A stretch of DNA of 38,878 bases. Source: Martinezella tropici. Its GTDB lineage: Bacteria > Pseudomonadota > Alphaproteobacteria > Rhizobiales > Rhizobiaceae. The DNA lies in the NCBI GenBank assembly GCA_000799755.1, contig JUHI01000033.1, forward strand, positions 1-38,878, given 5' to 3'. Positions 23,135-31,394 of the stretch are shown in pieces. Positions within the stretch are counted from its first letter, which is position 1. Each line of letters starts with the position of its first letter. Below the pieces are notes generated by a model. The model was given only the letters and a program-made list of their open reading frames with translations. It did no database searches and was not told the origin of the DNA. The position numbers and the translations under genes were made by a program.

Positions 23135-25276
23135 ATGAAAGTTTTGGAAAGAAAGCCGCTCTCGGTCTGGCGGACGCTCAACCTCGACGGCTTTATGGTC
23201 GGCGTGCCGCATTATCCCGAACATGTCGACGAGAGCTATTGGGACCGCGATGCCGAACGCATGGCCGCCGCCGGTTTCAACACGGTTCGCATGGCGGAAT
23301 TCGCCTGGCATATCATGGAGCCGCATGAGGACCATTTCGATTTCTCGCTCTTCGACAAGGCGATCACCGGCTTGGCCAGACACGGTATCAAGACCATTCT
23401 CTGCACGCCGACAGCAACGCCGCCGCGCTGGCTGACGGCAAAGTACCCCGAGGTCCTGCGCGTCGATGCCAATGGCAGGCAGGCAAGCCATGGATCACGC
23501 CAGCATTGCGACACGACGAGCCCGGTACTGCGCCGACACAGCCAGCGCATTACCCGTGCCATGGCCGAGCATTACCGCGACAATCCTCATGTCATCGGCT
23601 GGCAGACGGATAACGAGCTGAACACAACGACGTCTGAGAGCTATTCGCCTTCGGCGCTCATCGAATTCCAGAAGTTCTGCCGCGCCAAATATGGAACGAT
23701 CGACGCGCTGAACTTTGCCTGGGGCGGCGACTTCTGGGCAACGGCGTACCAGACCTTCGACCAGATCGTCTTTCCGAAGCCGATGAATCCGTCCTTCTCG
23801 AGCCCCGGTCACGCACAGGACTATCACCGCTTCCTCGCCTTCGCGACGGCCCTCTTCCAGCACGATCAGGTGGAGATCCTGAGAGTCACCAATTCTGAAT
23901 GGTTCATCTTCCACAATCTCGGCAACCTCGCAGATATCAATTTCCGCAGCCAGTTCGGCCAGGATCTCGACTTCATCGGCTTCGACATCTATCCGTTTCT
24001 CTATGATGAGATGCGCCGCGGTGGCGGCCATGCGATTACGCAGGCCTTCCATCTCGACCAATGCCGCGCCTATTCCGGCAATTTCATCGTTCCGGAACAG
24101 GCGTCGGGCCTCGGCAGCCAGCCGGGCTTTTCCTCCTCCGTACCGGAGCCCGGCGAGATGCGCCGCATGGCGATGACGTCCGTTTCGCGCGGCGCTGACG
24201 GTCTGATGTTCTTCCGCTGGCGGCCAGCGCATTTCGGCGCCGAAATCTACTGGAACGGCATTATCGATCACGATGACGTGCCGCGCCGCCGTTACGAGGA
24301 GGCCAGGCAATTCGCGTCCGACATCCGCAAGATCGAGGACAAGCTTCTCGGCACCACCGTCCGTATCGATATTGCCATCGCCGGTGCGGATTTCGACAAT
24401 CAGGAAGCCTACAAGACGTATGCGATCGGCCTGCCGAGCCCGATGCAGGATGCTGCCCATCTGCACCGCACATGTTATCAGGCCGGTGTTGCCTGCGGCT
24501 TCATCCATCCGGAAGACGATCTCTCACGCATCAAGGCCCTCTATGTTCCCCACTGGGTCATGTGGAGGGAGGAGTGGTCGCCAGCCGTGGAGAAGTTCGT
24601 TGCCGATGGCGGCACGCTCATCCTGTCGGCAATGACCGGAACCCGTGACGACAACAACCACATCATCCGCACCCAGGCACCGGGCAAGGCGCTCTCGGAG
24701 CTTTCGGGCGTACGCGTCTATGAATTCGGCCCGATTTCGGGACCAGGCGCGGACGGCCTGTTTACCGGCTTCCGCGAGGGCGGTATCGGCAGCCACCAGC
24801 CATCGCCACGACCGCCGACAACCTCGGCCTCGCGCAAATACGCCTACACGATCGGCAATCGTCAGCTGGAAGCGGGCCATCTCTACGAGAAGCTGGAGAT
24901 AACGGCGGACACCGAGACCGTTGGCTCCTGGTCCGATCGCTTCCTGGAGGGCACGCCGATGCTGACCCGCCGCCGTCATGGCAACGGTCAGGTCTATTAT
25001 CTTGGCACCTACCTGACGGCGCCACTTGCGGAGGTCATTCGCGAGCTTCTCGTCGGCGACAGCGTTGCCACGCCGCTGGTGCAGGATCTGCCAGCAGGCG
25101 TCGAAGTGTCGCTACGCGAGGGCGACGGCAGGAGGCTGCTGTTCGTCCTCAATACGGAGCACGAAACGAAGATCGTCAATCTGCCTGCAGGTACCGAACT
25201 GCTAACCAACAAAGCGATATCAGACTCGGCCGAACTCGCTGGCTACGGCGTACTGGTGATCGAACTATCGGTCTGA
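23135..25276 (+). CDS. GH42 beta-galactosidase
   Basis: A 713-residue glycoside hydrolase family 42 enzyme, of typical length. The TIM-barrel start reads VGVPHYPEHVDESYW; PTATPPRWLTAKYPEVL near residues 92-108 is diagnostic. The general acid/base is E161 in GWQTDNEL, and the nucleophile is E321 in NFIVPEQASG, so the catalytic pair is intact. The barrel is followed by the trimerisation and small beta domains. No signal peptide is present, so it acts in the cytoplasm on an imported galactoside. It follows the ATPase by 17 bases as the last gene of the operon. GH42 enzymes often act on plant galactan or galacto-oligosaccharides rather than lactose; which one applies here is unknown. Confidence 0.94.
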   Translation: MKVLERKPLSVWRTLNLDGFMVGVPHYPEHVDESYWDRDAERMAAAGFNTVRMAEFAWHIMEPHEDHFDFSLFDKAITGLARHGIKTILCTPTATPPRWLTAKYPEVLRVDANGRQASHGSRQHCDTTSPVLRRHSQRITRAMAEHYRDNPHVIGWQTDNELNTTTSESYSPSALIEFQKFCRAKYGTIDALNFAWGGDFWATAYQTFDQIVFPKPMNPSFSSPGHAQDYHRFLAFATALFQHDQVEILRVTNSEWFIFHNLGNLADINFRSQFGQDLDFIGFDIYPFLYDEMRRGGGHAITQAFHLDQCRAYSGNFIVPEQASGLGSQPGFSSSVPEPGEMRRMAMTSVSRGADGLMFFRWRPAHFGAEIYWNGIIDHDDVPRRRYEEARQFASDIRKIEDKLLGTTVRIDIAIAGADFDNQEAYKTYAIGLPSPMQDAAHLHRTCYQAGVACGFIHPEDDLSRIKALYVPHWVMWREEWSPAVEKFVADGGTLILSAMTGTRDDNNHIIRTQAPGKALSELSGVRVYEFGPISGPGADGLFTGFREGGIGSHQPSPRPPTTSASRKYAYTIGNRQLEAGHLYEKLEITADTETVGSWSDRFLEGTPMLTRRRHGNGQVYYLGTYLTAPLAEVIRELLVGDSVATPLVQDLPAGVEVSLREGDGRRLLFVLNTEHETKIVNLPAGTELLTNKAISDSAELAGYGVLVIELSV

Positions 25277-25895
25277 TGGCGCATCATCACATGTCCGGCC
25301 CCGCGGATGAAACTTCGGCGCGATCGGGCATGAATTGCTGGGATGTTGTCCGATAGGGGCATTTACAAATGGTCGATTATCGTCGCCCACCCCCCTGCGA
25401 ACGAGTTACACCTGCTTGCCCGGGCCGTGACGGAATATGGCGCTGTCCTCGCGTTCCGGGCAAGAATGGCATATGGCCGCACCGCTGGCGCCTTGCTTCT
25501 CTCAAGATCGTCGCCCGGTGCGGAGCTTTGTGCTTCCATAGCCAATGAAACTGCTTTTTAAAATCCTTTACGCGTTTACAATGCGATCGGCTCTCGCGCA
25601 TCGAGAAACATGGAATGACGAAGAGACTAGACTCGTAGCTAAACAGGTCAACACGCTTTCGCTGAACGCCTGGTTAATCTGATTAGCGGTCCGCTAACGG
25701 CCTAGTAAACCGAAATTCACATGGGAAAGCTACAGCGCGAGAACTGCCATTCTGAGCGCCGGTGTTGCCAAAGTTTGAGTGGCCGAAGAATAACTTCGCC
25801 CTGAAGACGGCGCCGCTTCGCGGGGCCCATCAAAAATCTGGCTGAAAGTTTTCATCGTTCCTTCGGCCGCCAACGCGATTGTCGACAAAGTCCTT
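25277..25895. other. Long spacer after the galactosidase, no convincing gene
   Basis: A 72-codon plus-strand frame from 25343 and two antisense frames cross the first half, without ribosome-binding sites or recognisable domains. The second half (25560-25895) is stop-rich in most frames. No clear terminator hairpin with a T run follows the galactosidase. The stretch separates the sugar operon from the convergent Ser/Thr-rich genes. Confidence 0.4.
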
Positions 25896-26408
25896 TTACA
25901 AGGATGCCGAGCCTGCCTGGTCGGAGGTGCTAACGGCGATCGAACTCAAGCGAGCTTGCATTCCTTGAACGATGGCATCTGACAAATTGTGGTAGTTCTG
26001 AACGTTGGAGAGGAAATCTGAGGTGACTTCCCCAGTCAGGCGACCTTCATAGCGGGCACCGGCGATGGCATTGGCGGCATTCATGAAATTGGGGTCGTTC
26101 GGATTGTAGCCGCCGCTCAACCCCGAGGCTATTGCCTTGTCGTTGGTAGCTGTGACGACAGCCAGATTTGGGCCACTATAATTGAACGAGGTTCTCGTTG
26201 CAGCCTTGTCCAGAGCGGAAATGGCCAGCGGGGACTGCAATGATGATGTCGACGAGCTCAGGGAGTTGCTATTGCCGACAGCTGCGCATTCAGTCGCGAT
26301 TTTATTCTTCGATTCGTTGTCTTGCATCAACCCGACATCGCTTAGGATCGAAGCGGGTTGCGAAGATAAAGCGATTTGCATGGTGTATCTGTTAGAAGAA
26401 ACTTGCAT
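25896..26408 (-). CDS. Ser/Ala-rich hypothetical protein, possibly exported
   Basis: A 170-residue protein without signal peptide, membrane segment or recognised domain. The first 60 residues are rich in Ser, Asn and Gln and low in aromatic residues (VGNSNSLSSSTSSLQSPLAI), the composition of type III secretion signals. The C-terminal half (GGYNPNDPNFMNAANAIAGA and FLSNVQNYHNLSDAIVQGM) looks helical and structured. GAAGG precedes the ATG at a plausible distance. It follows another Ser/Thr-rich gene on the same strand after 178 bp. I do not recognise the family; secretion is inference from composition only. Confidence 0.5.
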   Translation of the reverse strand: MQVSSNRYTMQIALSSQPASILSDVGLMQDNESKNKIATECAAVGNSNSLSSSTSSLQSPLAISALDKAATRTSFNYSGPNLAVVTATNDKAIASGLSGGYNPNDPNFMNAANAIAGARYEGRLTGEVTSDFLSNVQNYHNLSDAIVQGMQARLSSIAVSTSDQAGSASL

Positions 26409-26586
26409 TTCATCAATGGCCTTCTTCTGTGGATACAGTACAAAGCTGCACTGCTTCTTACCTCAATCTTACGAAATAAAAAACATCGGTTGTAGTCGTG
26501 CTGTGTGAGAACGCCCAGGCTACCTTCTTCCGCTTTCTTACCGTGGCACCCGGACTTGATTGACACCATTTCCGAGGAAGCTTGCT

Positions 26587-27156
26587 CTACACGGATGTCT
26601 TGCTGCCTGGCCAGGTCACATAATAATATTTCCCTGCAACTTTTCCAAAGTAAGCATTTTCCCCGGGTTGCTTGTCCACGTAGCTGCCGTCCATCGTTTT
26701 CTGGAATGCGCCATGGTCGTCACGTTTGAGATGATCATTCAGGAACGTGACCCAATCGCTTTTGGCAACATTATCCGCTTTGGATGGCTTTCCCTTTGTG
26801 TCGCTGTCCCAGGCAGTTATTTCCTTACCCTGCGTAGCGTCGGTCACGGTCAGCTTGCCTGCCTTCAAGGCGCTCAACATAGATTGCGAGCGTAAGTAGC
26901 TTTCTGGATCATCTGACGTTGTCGAGAGCTTTGCCTTCAATGACGCCATAAACCCGCTTGTCGCTATTTCAGGCGTTGGGGTGACTGGTGTTGGCTTTTT
27001 TGCACCCGCGGTGCTTGATGTCTTGGAGAATGTACTCGAACCGACAGAGGGAGGGAAAACATCTTGGACACTCAGGCGCTTGCTCGCCTTGGAGCTATTG
27101 CCGCTCGCATTCGATAGAGAGCTATGCTTCTTGTCCGTACTGATGGAATTCGTCAT
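26587..27156 (-). CDS. Ser/Lys-rich protein with a C-terminal domain reminiscent of NopX/HrpF repeats
   Basis: A 189-residue protein. Residues 1-60 are Ser, Thr and Lys rich and apparently disordered, with no hydrophobic signal. Residues 68-185 form a compact domain with FMASLKAKL, SALKAGKLTVTDATQGKEI, KSDWVTFLNDHLKRD and DGSYVDKQPGENAYFGKV followed by YYYVTW. This succession resembles, as I remember it, the repeat of the HrpF/NopX translocator family of plant-associated bacteria, but I could not verify this. An alternative is an unrelated effector. AGGCGAG precedes the ATG. A weak tts-box-like motif lies about 90 bp upstream. Confidence 0.55.
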   Translation of the reverse strand: MTNSISTDKKHSSLSNASGNSSKASKRLSVQDVFPPSVGSSTFSKTSSTAGAKKPTPVTPTPEIATSGFMASLKAKLSTTSDDPESYLRSQSMLSALKAGKLTVTDATQGKEITAWDSDTKGKPSKADNVAKSDWVTFLNDHLKRDDHGAFQKTMDGSYVDKQPGENAYFGKVAGKYYYVTWPGSKTSV

Positions 27157-27245
27157 TTTCGACTCGCCTGCGGCAACATCCTAGGGTGCAGTAATATTAG
27201 TTGTGCAACCTTGCGCGAGGCCGAACAGAAGTCGAGTGAAATGAA

Positions 27246-27267
27246 GGTAGCTCACGATCGACTGGAC
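27246..27267 (-). promoter_or_regulatory. Weak tts-box-like motif
   Basis: Read on the minus strand the site is GTC-C-AG, four bases, TCG, TGA, GCT, ACC. Compared with the TtsI-binding tts box of rhizobia (GTCAG-N4-TCGAAAGCT), it matches GTCAG with one inserted C, then TCG and AGCT. It lies 90 bp before the Ser/Lys-rich gene in the right orientation. The inserted base and two mismatches keep this tentative. Confidence 0.2.
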
Positions 27268-27273
27268 CCTGGA

Positions 27274-27365
27274 TGTGAATCGGCGCGGTGATTAGGAGCT
27301 AATCGGCGTGGCAAACCGTTGTTATTTCAAAGATGGGTGGGGTCATTCTGCGACGCCAGTTCACA
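27274..27365 (+). repeat. 92-bp MITE-like repeat, copy 3
   Basis: It begins TGTGAATCGGCG and ends CGCCAGTTCACA, with two mismatches in the right inverted repeat. Same length and orientation as the other two copies. The middle third is the most diverged part, while the right third (AAAGATGGGTGGGGTCATTC) is identical to copy 1. It lies in the spacer between the Ser/Lys-rich gene and the aspartase gene, adjacent to the tts-box-like motif. Confidence 0.85.
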
Positions 27366-27475
27366 CAGGAAAATCCGTGCCGCAAATATCTCTCGCAAAA
27401 AGCGGCTTTCCGACGGCTTAACGTCTGCTTTGAGCGCAACAGCCGAGATGATGGTCTAGTTGCTGCACGAGGAGA

Positions 27476-28915
27476 TTAGGGCTTCTGTCGCCTTAGTCGC
27501 GAAGCGCTCGTAAGACCTTTCACGTCAAGTAATTGCTCAACCACGTCTTTGGGAAGTCCCGCGGCATCCTCAGCTAGTTCCCTGAGCGACCTCCCACTCG
27601 CAAGGATTTCTTTGGCCAGACTAGCCGACGCCTCGTAGCCGATTACCGATGTCAACGCGGTCGCGAGGGCGGTGCCAGCCTCCAGGTGCTGCCTGCAGCG
27701 GTCTTCGTCAGCTGTTATCCCAACCACACATTTCGTCCGCAGCGTGTCGATCGCATTCGTCAAAAGCGCGATGGATAGAAGCAGGTTGAAAACAATGACA
27801 GGCTCCATGGCGTTGAGCTGAAGCTGTCCCGCCTCCGCCGCGAGGGTCACGACAAGGTCCGCACCGATAACCTGGAACGCGACTTGGTTGACCACCTCGG
27901 GAATGACTGGGTTCACTTTGCCCGGCATGATCGAAGACCCTGGTTGCATGGGCGGAAGGTTGATCTCGCCGATGCCTCCGCGCGGACCGCTCGACAGAAG
28001 TCGCAGGTCGTTCGAAATCTTAGAAAGCTTGACCGCGGTTCGCTTGAGCGTTCCCGAGAAGAGCACGAAGGCTCCCGTGTCCCAGCAGGCCTCGATGAAG
28101 TCGGCAGCCGGAACCAATTCCACGCCTGACACCTCGGCCAGCTTTGGAATGACGACAGTCGCATATCTGGGATCGGCCGTAATCCCCGTACCGATAGCGG
28201 TGCCGCCGAGGTTGACTTCCCTGAGGAGGCGGGCTGCGTCGTAGAGACGAAGGATGTCTTCACGGAGCGTAACTGCGAAGGCCTTGAATTCCTGGCCCAA
28301 GGTCATGGGGACGGCGTCCTGCAACTGTGTTCGCCCCAGCTTGAGAATATCCTTGAATTCGTTGGCTTTCGCCTCGAAGGCAGATGACAATCCGTCGATC
28401 GACGATGAGAGTTCCCGATAGCTGAGGAGCAGTGCCAGCCTGATGGCGGTGGGATAGACGTCGTTTGTGGATTGAGAGAGATTGACGTCGTTGTTCGGGT
28501 GGAGGATGTCGAAGCGCCCTTTGTCGAACCCTAGATGTTCAAGCGCCCGGTTGGCCACGACTTCGTTCATGTTCATATTGGTCGACGTTCCTGCGCCACC
28601 TTGGAACATGTCGATCATGAATTGGTCGGCAAACATCCCGGCCGCAATTTCATCGCAGGCTTTGGCGATAGCTGCGGCCTTTGAACCATCTAGGTCTCCA
28701 AGCTCACAATTCGCGAGCGCGGCGGCCTTCTTCACATGGGCCAATGCTCTGATGAATACCGGATAGTATGAGATTGGTATGCCCGATATCTGGAAGTTCG
28801 ACATCGCCCTCGCAGTCTGGGCGCCATAATAGGCATCGATGTCGACGTCGACATCTCCGAGCGAGTCATGTTCTCGCCTGATCCTCGAAACGACGTCAAT
28901 GCACTCTTCGGTCAA
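27476..28915 (-). CDS. aspA: Aspartate ammonia-lyase (aspartase)
   Basis: A 479-residue protein of the aspartase/fumarase superfamily if started at the TTG at 28915, which has GGGAG seven bases upstream; an ATG at 28990 would add 25 residues of no family likeness. The lyase signature GSSIMPGKVNP lies at about 326-336. GGAGTSTNMNMNEVVANRAL and GRTQLQDAVPMTLGQEF favour aspartase over fumarase, which has different residues at these places. The enzyme releases ammonia from aspartate to give fumarate. It is the last gene of the guanidino/amino-acid operon, so it probably feeds carbon from amino-acid breakdown into the citric acid cycle. Confidence 0.88.
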   Translation of the reverse strand: MTEECIDVVSRIRREHDSLGDVDVDIDAYYGAQTARAMSNFQISGIPISYYPVFIRALAHVKKAAALANCELGDLDGSKAAAIAKACDEIAAGMFADQFMIDMFQGGAGTSTNMNMNEVVANRALEHLGFDKGRFDILHPNNDVNLSQSTNDVYPTAIRLALLLSYRELSSSIDGLSSAFEAKANEFKDILKLGRTQLQDAVPMTLGQEFKAFAVTLREDILRLYDAARLLREVNLGGTAIGTGITADPRYATVVIPKLAEVSGVELVPAADFIEACWDTGAFVLFSGTLKRTAVKLSKISNDLRLLSSGPRGGIGEINLPPMQPGSSIMPGKVNPVIPEVVNQVAFQVIGADLVVTLAAEAGQLQLNAMEPVIVFNLLLSIALLTNAIDTLRTKCVVGITADEDRCRQHLEAGTALATALTSVIGYEASASLAKEILASGRSLRELAEDAAGLPKDVVEQLLDVKGLTSASRLRRQKP

Positions 28916-29000
28916 TGTGGTCTCCCGCGGACGCGAATAAAGCGCCCTACCCGGCGGCACTCCAGCGAGTACAGTCGACGAGCGGGGCATTTCAAGGAAC

Positions 29001-29120
29001 CTATGCGAGCTTCACGCCTTCTCTGGCCAGCTCATCCATCACAGCGTGAACCGCGGCTTCAGCTATCGTCACGATCTCGTCGACTTCGGCCTTGGTCATA
29101 ACGAGCGGCGGCACGAATGC
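29001..29120 (-). pseudogene. Class III aminotransferase remnant (C-terminal 39 codons)
   Basis: The frame reads AFVPPLVMTKAEVDEIVTIA and EAAVHAVMDELAREGVKLA, then a stop at 29001. The PPLVxTKxEVDEIVxIA pattern is the usual C-terminus of class III aminotransferases of the GABA/beta-alanine type. Everything upstream, including the PLP-binding lysine, is missing, and the fragment is joined out of frame to the start of a different gene. It is inactive. Confidence 0.75.
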
Positions 29121-29203
29121 CAGTCGCCATGGAGATAGGCGCGGGATTCGAGCAAACCGGGCCGCTTGAGGTTCTGCAGAGCGACGGACGCAATGCCTTT
29201 CAT
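29120..29203 (-). pseudogene. Semialdehyde dehydrogenase remnant (GabD-like N-terminal 28 codons)
   Basis: A good ribosome-binding site (GGAGAAG) and an ATG at 29203 start the sequence MKGIASVALQNLKRPGLL and ESRAYLHGDW. The LKRPxLLxxxAYxxGxW pattern is the normal beginning of NAD(P)-dependent succinate-semialdehyde dehydrogenases. After the tryptophan the sequence switches at 29120 to an aminotransferase C-terminus in another frame and stops after a few codons. The start lies 13 bases after the amidohydrolase stop, so it was once the next operon gene. Confidence 0.72.
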
Positions 29204-29216
29204 TTCACTTCTCCGT

Positions 29217-30383
29217 CTATTGGGCCGACGAGAGCGCGACGCGGGCGGTTTCCACCAGGAGCGCTGCCGAAGGGACGATGATATCGTCGTTGAAATCGTA
29301 GTTCGACTGGTGAAGGTGCGCCGATCGGTGACCGTCACCGTTTCCGATCCAGGCGTATGCGCCAGGGAGGTGCTGCAGAAAGGCGCCGAAATCGTCCCCT
29401 GCCATGGATGGGACGGCTCGGCCAGAGTGGATGGCGAGGCCTCCTCGCCGGGCCGCTTCGCGCACCTGATCGCGCTCCGTGGGCGTGTTGACCACCGGGC
29501 TGAGCATGAAGTCCTCGTAATCGACTTTCGACATGCTGCCGGCGATGTTCGCGGCAGCTGCCGCGACCGCTTCGAGCCGCTTGCAAAGCAGCCCGAGCGT
29601 CGCCGTGTCGAAAGCACGGAGCGTCCCCTGCAGCCTGACGAGATCGGGGATGACATTGTGAGCGCTGCCGCCCTGGATCATGGCGACGGTCGCCACCGCC
29701 GGGTCACACGGATCGACCGCCCGCGCGACCGCCTGCTGCAGTCCCGTCACGAAATGGCCTGCCGCAAGGATCGGGTCGCCCGTCGTCTGGGGCATCCCCG
29801 CGTGACCGCCGTGCGCCCGGAAGGCGACGTTGAAGTCCCGCGCTCCCGCCATCACCGGACCGTCATGGACCATCACCTCCCCCACGGGTAAACCCGGCCA
29901 GTTGTGGAGCCCGAAAATCTGGCGGCTGGGGAAGCGCTCGAGGAGGCCATCGTCGATCATTATCTGAGCACCGCCATACATTTCCTCGGCGGGCTGAAAG
30001 ACGAGGTGGACGCTGCCGACGAAATCGCGCGATTTAGCCAACGCCGCGCCGGCGCCGATGAGAGCCGCCATATGGCCGTCATGGCCACAGGCATGCATCA
30101 CGCCGGAACGAGACGAAGAATATGACAGCCCCGTTTCCTCGGTGATCGGCAGCGCATCCATGTCCGCACGGAGCGCCACGCCGGGGCCTGACGCACTGCC
30201 TTGGACGACGCCGACGATCCCGTGGCCACCGACACCCTCCACCACCGTGATGCCGTATTCCCTAAGGCGCGCGGCGACGAACCCGGAAGTCCACCGCTCC
30301 TGCAGCGACAGCTCCGGATTGGCGTGAAGCTCACGGCGCATCGCCGTCAGTTTCGGCATTTCCGCGCGGAGGAAATCCAGCAT
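29217..30383 (-). CDS. M20-family amidohydrolase (hippurate/N-acyl-amino-acid hydrolase type)
   Basis: A 388-residue metallohydrolase. I start it at the ATG at 30383, with GGGAG upstream; the longer frame adds a serine-rich stretch without likeness. Metal-binding residues are visible: D75 of ADMDALPI, C99 and H101 of HACGHDGH, E133-E134 of QPAEEMYGG and a histidine in AHLHQSNYDFND near the C-terminus. The dimerisation domain lies in the middle (FRAHGGHAGMPQTTGDPI). Such enzymes remove acyl or carbamoyl-like groups from amino acids. It is 16 bases after the ureohydrolase gene. The substrate is not evident; an N-acylated amino acid brought in by the operon's importer is likely. Confidence 0.92.
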   Translation of the reverse strand: MLDFLRAEMPKLTAMRRELHANPELSLQERWTSGFVAARLREYGITVVEGVGGHGIVGVVQGSASGPGVALRADMDALPITEETGLSYSSSRSGVMHACGHDGHMAALIGAGAALAKSRDFVGSVHLVFQPAEEMYGGAQIMIDDGLLERFPSRQIFGLHNWPGLPVGEVMVHDGPVMAGARDFNVAFRAHGGHAGMPQTTGDPILAAGHFVTGLQQAVARAVDPCDPAVATVAMIQGGSAHNVIPDLVRLQGTLRAFDTATLGLLCKRLEAVAAAAANIAGSMSKVDYEDFMLSPVVNTPTERDQVREAARRGGLAIHSGRAVPSMAGDDFGAFLQHLPGAYAWIGNGDGHRSAHLHQSNYDFNDDIIVPSAALLVETARVALSSAQ

Positions 30384-30399
30384 AGTCGGCTCCCGAGGA

Positions 30400-31371
30400 T
30401 TACTTGAGCTTAGCGAGATAAGGCGCGCCGTTCTTCTTGTGCAGAGCGACGATGGTCGCGAACTCGTATCCGACATGGGAAGCGAGGTTTGCGGTGATCA
30501 TCGATGGATCGAACTCCGGAAGCATCTCGACCACGTCGAACGCCACGAAGTTGAGGTCCTTGATCGACCGGACGAGCGCAAGCGCCTCGTGGCTCGTGAA
30601 GCCTTCCGGCTCGATGGTCCCGGTCCCTGGCGCGTAAGCCGGATCGATGAAGTCGATGTCGAAGGTGAAGAACACGAGCTTGTCGCCGACCCGTTCCTTG
30701 ATCTGCCGGGTGACTTCCGCCATGCCGAGCTGCCGCATCTTGTCGGCCGTAATGACCTTCAGCCCAAGATCTTCGGAGTCCTTGACCTCGTTCGGATGAT
30801 ACATGGAGCCGCGGATGCCGACCGAAATCGAGTGGTCGACGTCGAGAAGACCTTCCTTGATCGCCCAACGGAACGGCGTTCCGTGATTGTACTTGAGGCC
30901 GAAGGGCTCGTCATCGGTGTCTGCATGGGCATCGAAGTGGACCAGCCCGACCGGGCCATATTTCTTCGCGACGGCGCGCAGCTCGCCCAAGGTGATCGAA
31001 TGATCGCCGCCGAGGCAGATCGGGATTACACCCGCGTCGAGGATGGGTTGCAGCCCCTCTTCGATCAGACGGTAAGTCTCCTCGATGTTGCCGGGCACCA
31101 CGGACAGATCGCCGTAGTCCACACCCGAAATATAGTCGAAGATCGTGATCTCCTGGATCGGGTTATGGGCGCGGACCATCACCGAGGCGTTTCGGATTGC
31201 CGCCGGTCCGAAACGCTGGCCCGTGCGGTAGCTTCCGGCGGTGTCGAACGGGATGCCGATGAAGGCGACGTCGACGTCCTCGGTCGTCTGGATGTGAGGA
31301 AGGCGCATGAAGGTCCTGACGCCGCAGAACTTGGGAGCCTTCAGCGAGTCAACGGGATAGTATTTCGGCAT
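30400..31371 (-). CDS. Ureohydrolase (agmatinase/guanidinobutyrase type)
   Basis: A 323-residue arginase-superfamily enzyme; AAGGAG precedes the ATG at 31371. Manganese ligands are all present: H124 (GGDHS), D147, H149 and D151 (DAHAD), D238 and D240 (FDIDFIDP). The C-terminal PAYAPGTGTIEPEG loop is the agmatinase-like signature that excludes true arginases. Members hydrolyse agmatine, guanidinobutyrate, guanidinopropionate or guanidine to urea and an amine. Because remnants of a GABA-type aminotransferase and a semialdehyde dehydrogenase lie downstream in the same operon, I infer guanidinobutyrate or a similar compound that yields GABA. The reaction class is firm, the substrate inferred. Confidence 0.9.
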   Translation of the reverse strand: MPKYYPVDSLKAPKFCGVRTFMRLPHIQTTEDVDVAFIGIPFDTAGSYRTGQRFGPAAIRNASVMVRAHNPIQEITIFDYISGVDYGDLSVVPGNIEETYRLIEEGLQPILDAGVIPICLGGDHSITLGELRAVAKKYGPVGLVHFDAHADTDDEPFGLKYNHGTPFRWAIKEGLLDVDHSISVGIRGSMYHPNEVKDSEDLGLKVITADKMRQLGMAEVTRQIKERVGDKLVFFTFDIDFIDPAYAPGTGTIEPEGFTSHEALALVRSIKDLNFVAFDVVEMLPEFDPSMITANLASHVGYEFATIVALHKKNGAPYLAKLK

Positions 31372-31394
31372 TGGTGTCTCCTTACATGTCATTG

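Noticed and set aside
23495..24508. Minus-strand open frame of 337 codons
   Set aside because: Antisense shadow of the GH42 gene, caused by high GC codon bias.
25343..25561. 72-codon plus-strand frame after the galactosidase
   Set aside because: No ribosome-binding site, no domain, and overlapping antisense frames of equal quality.
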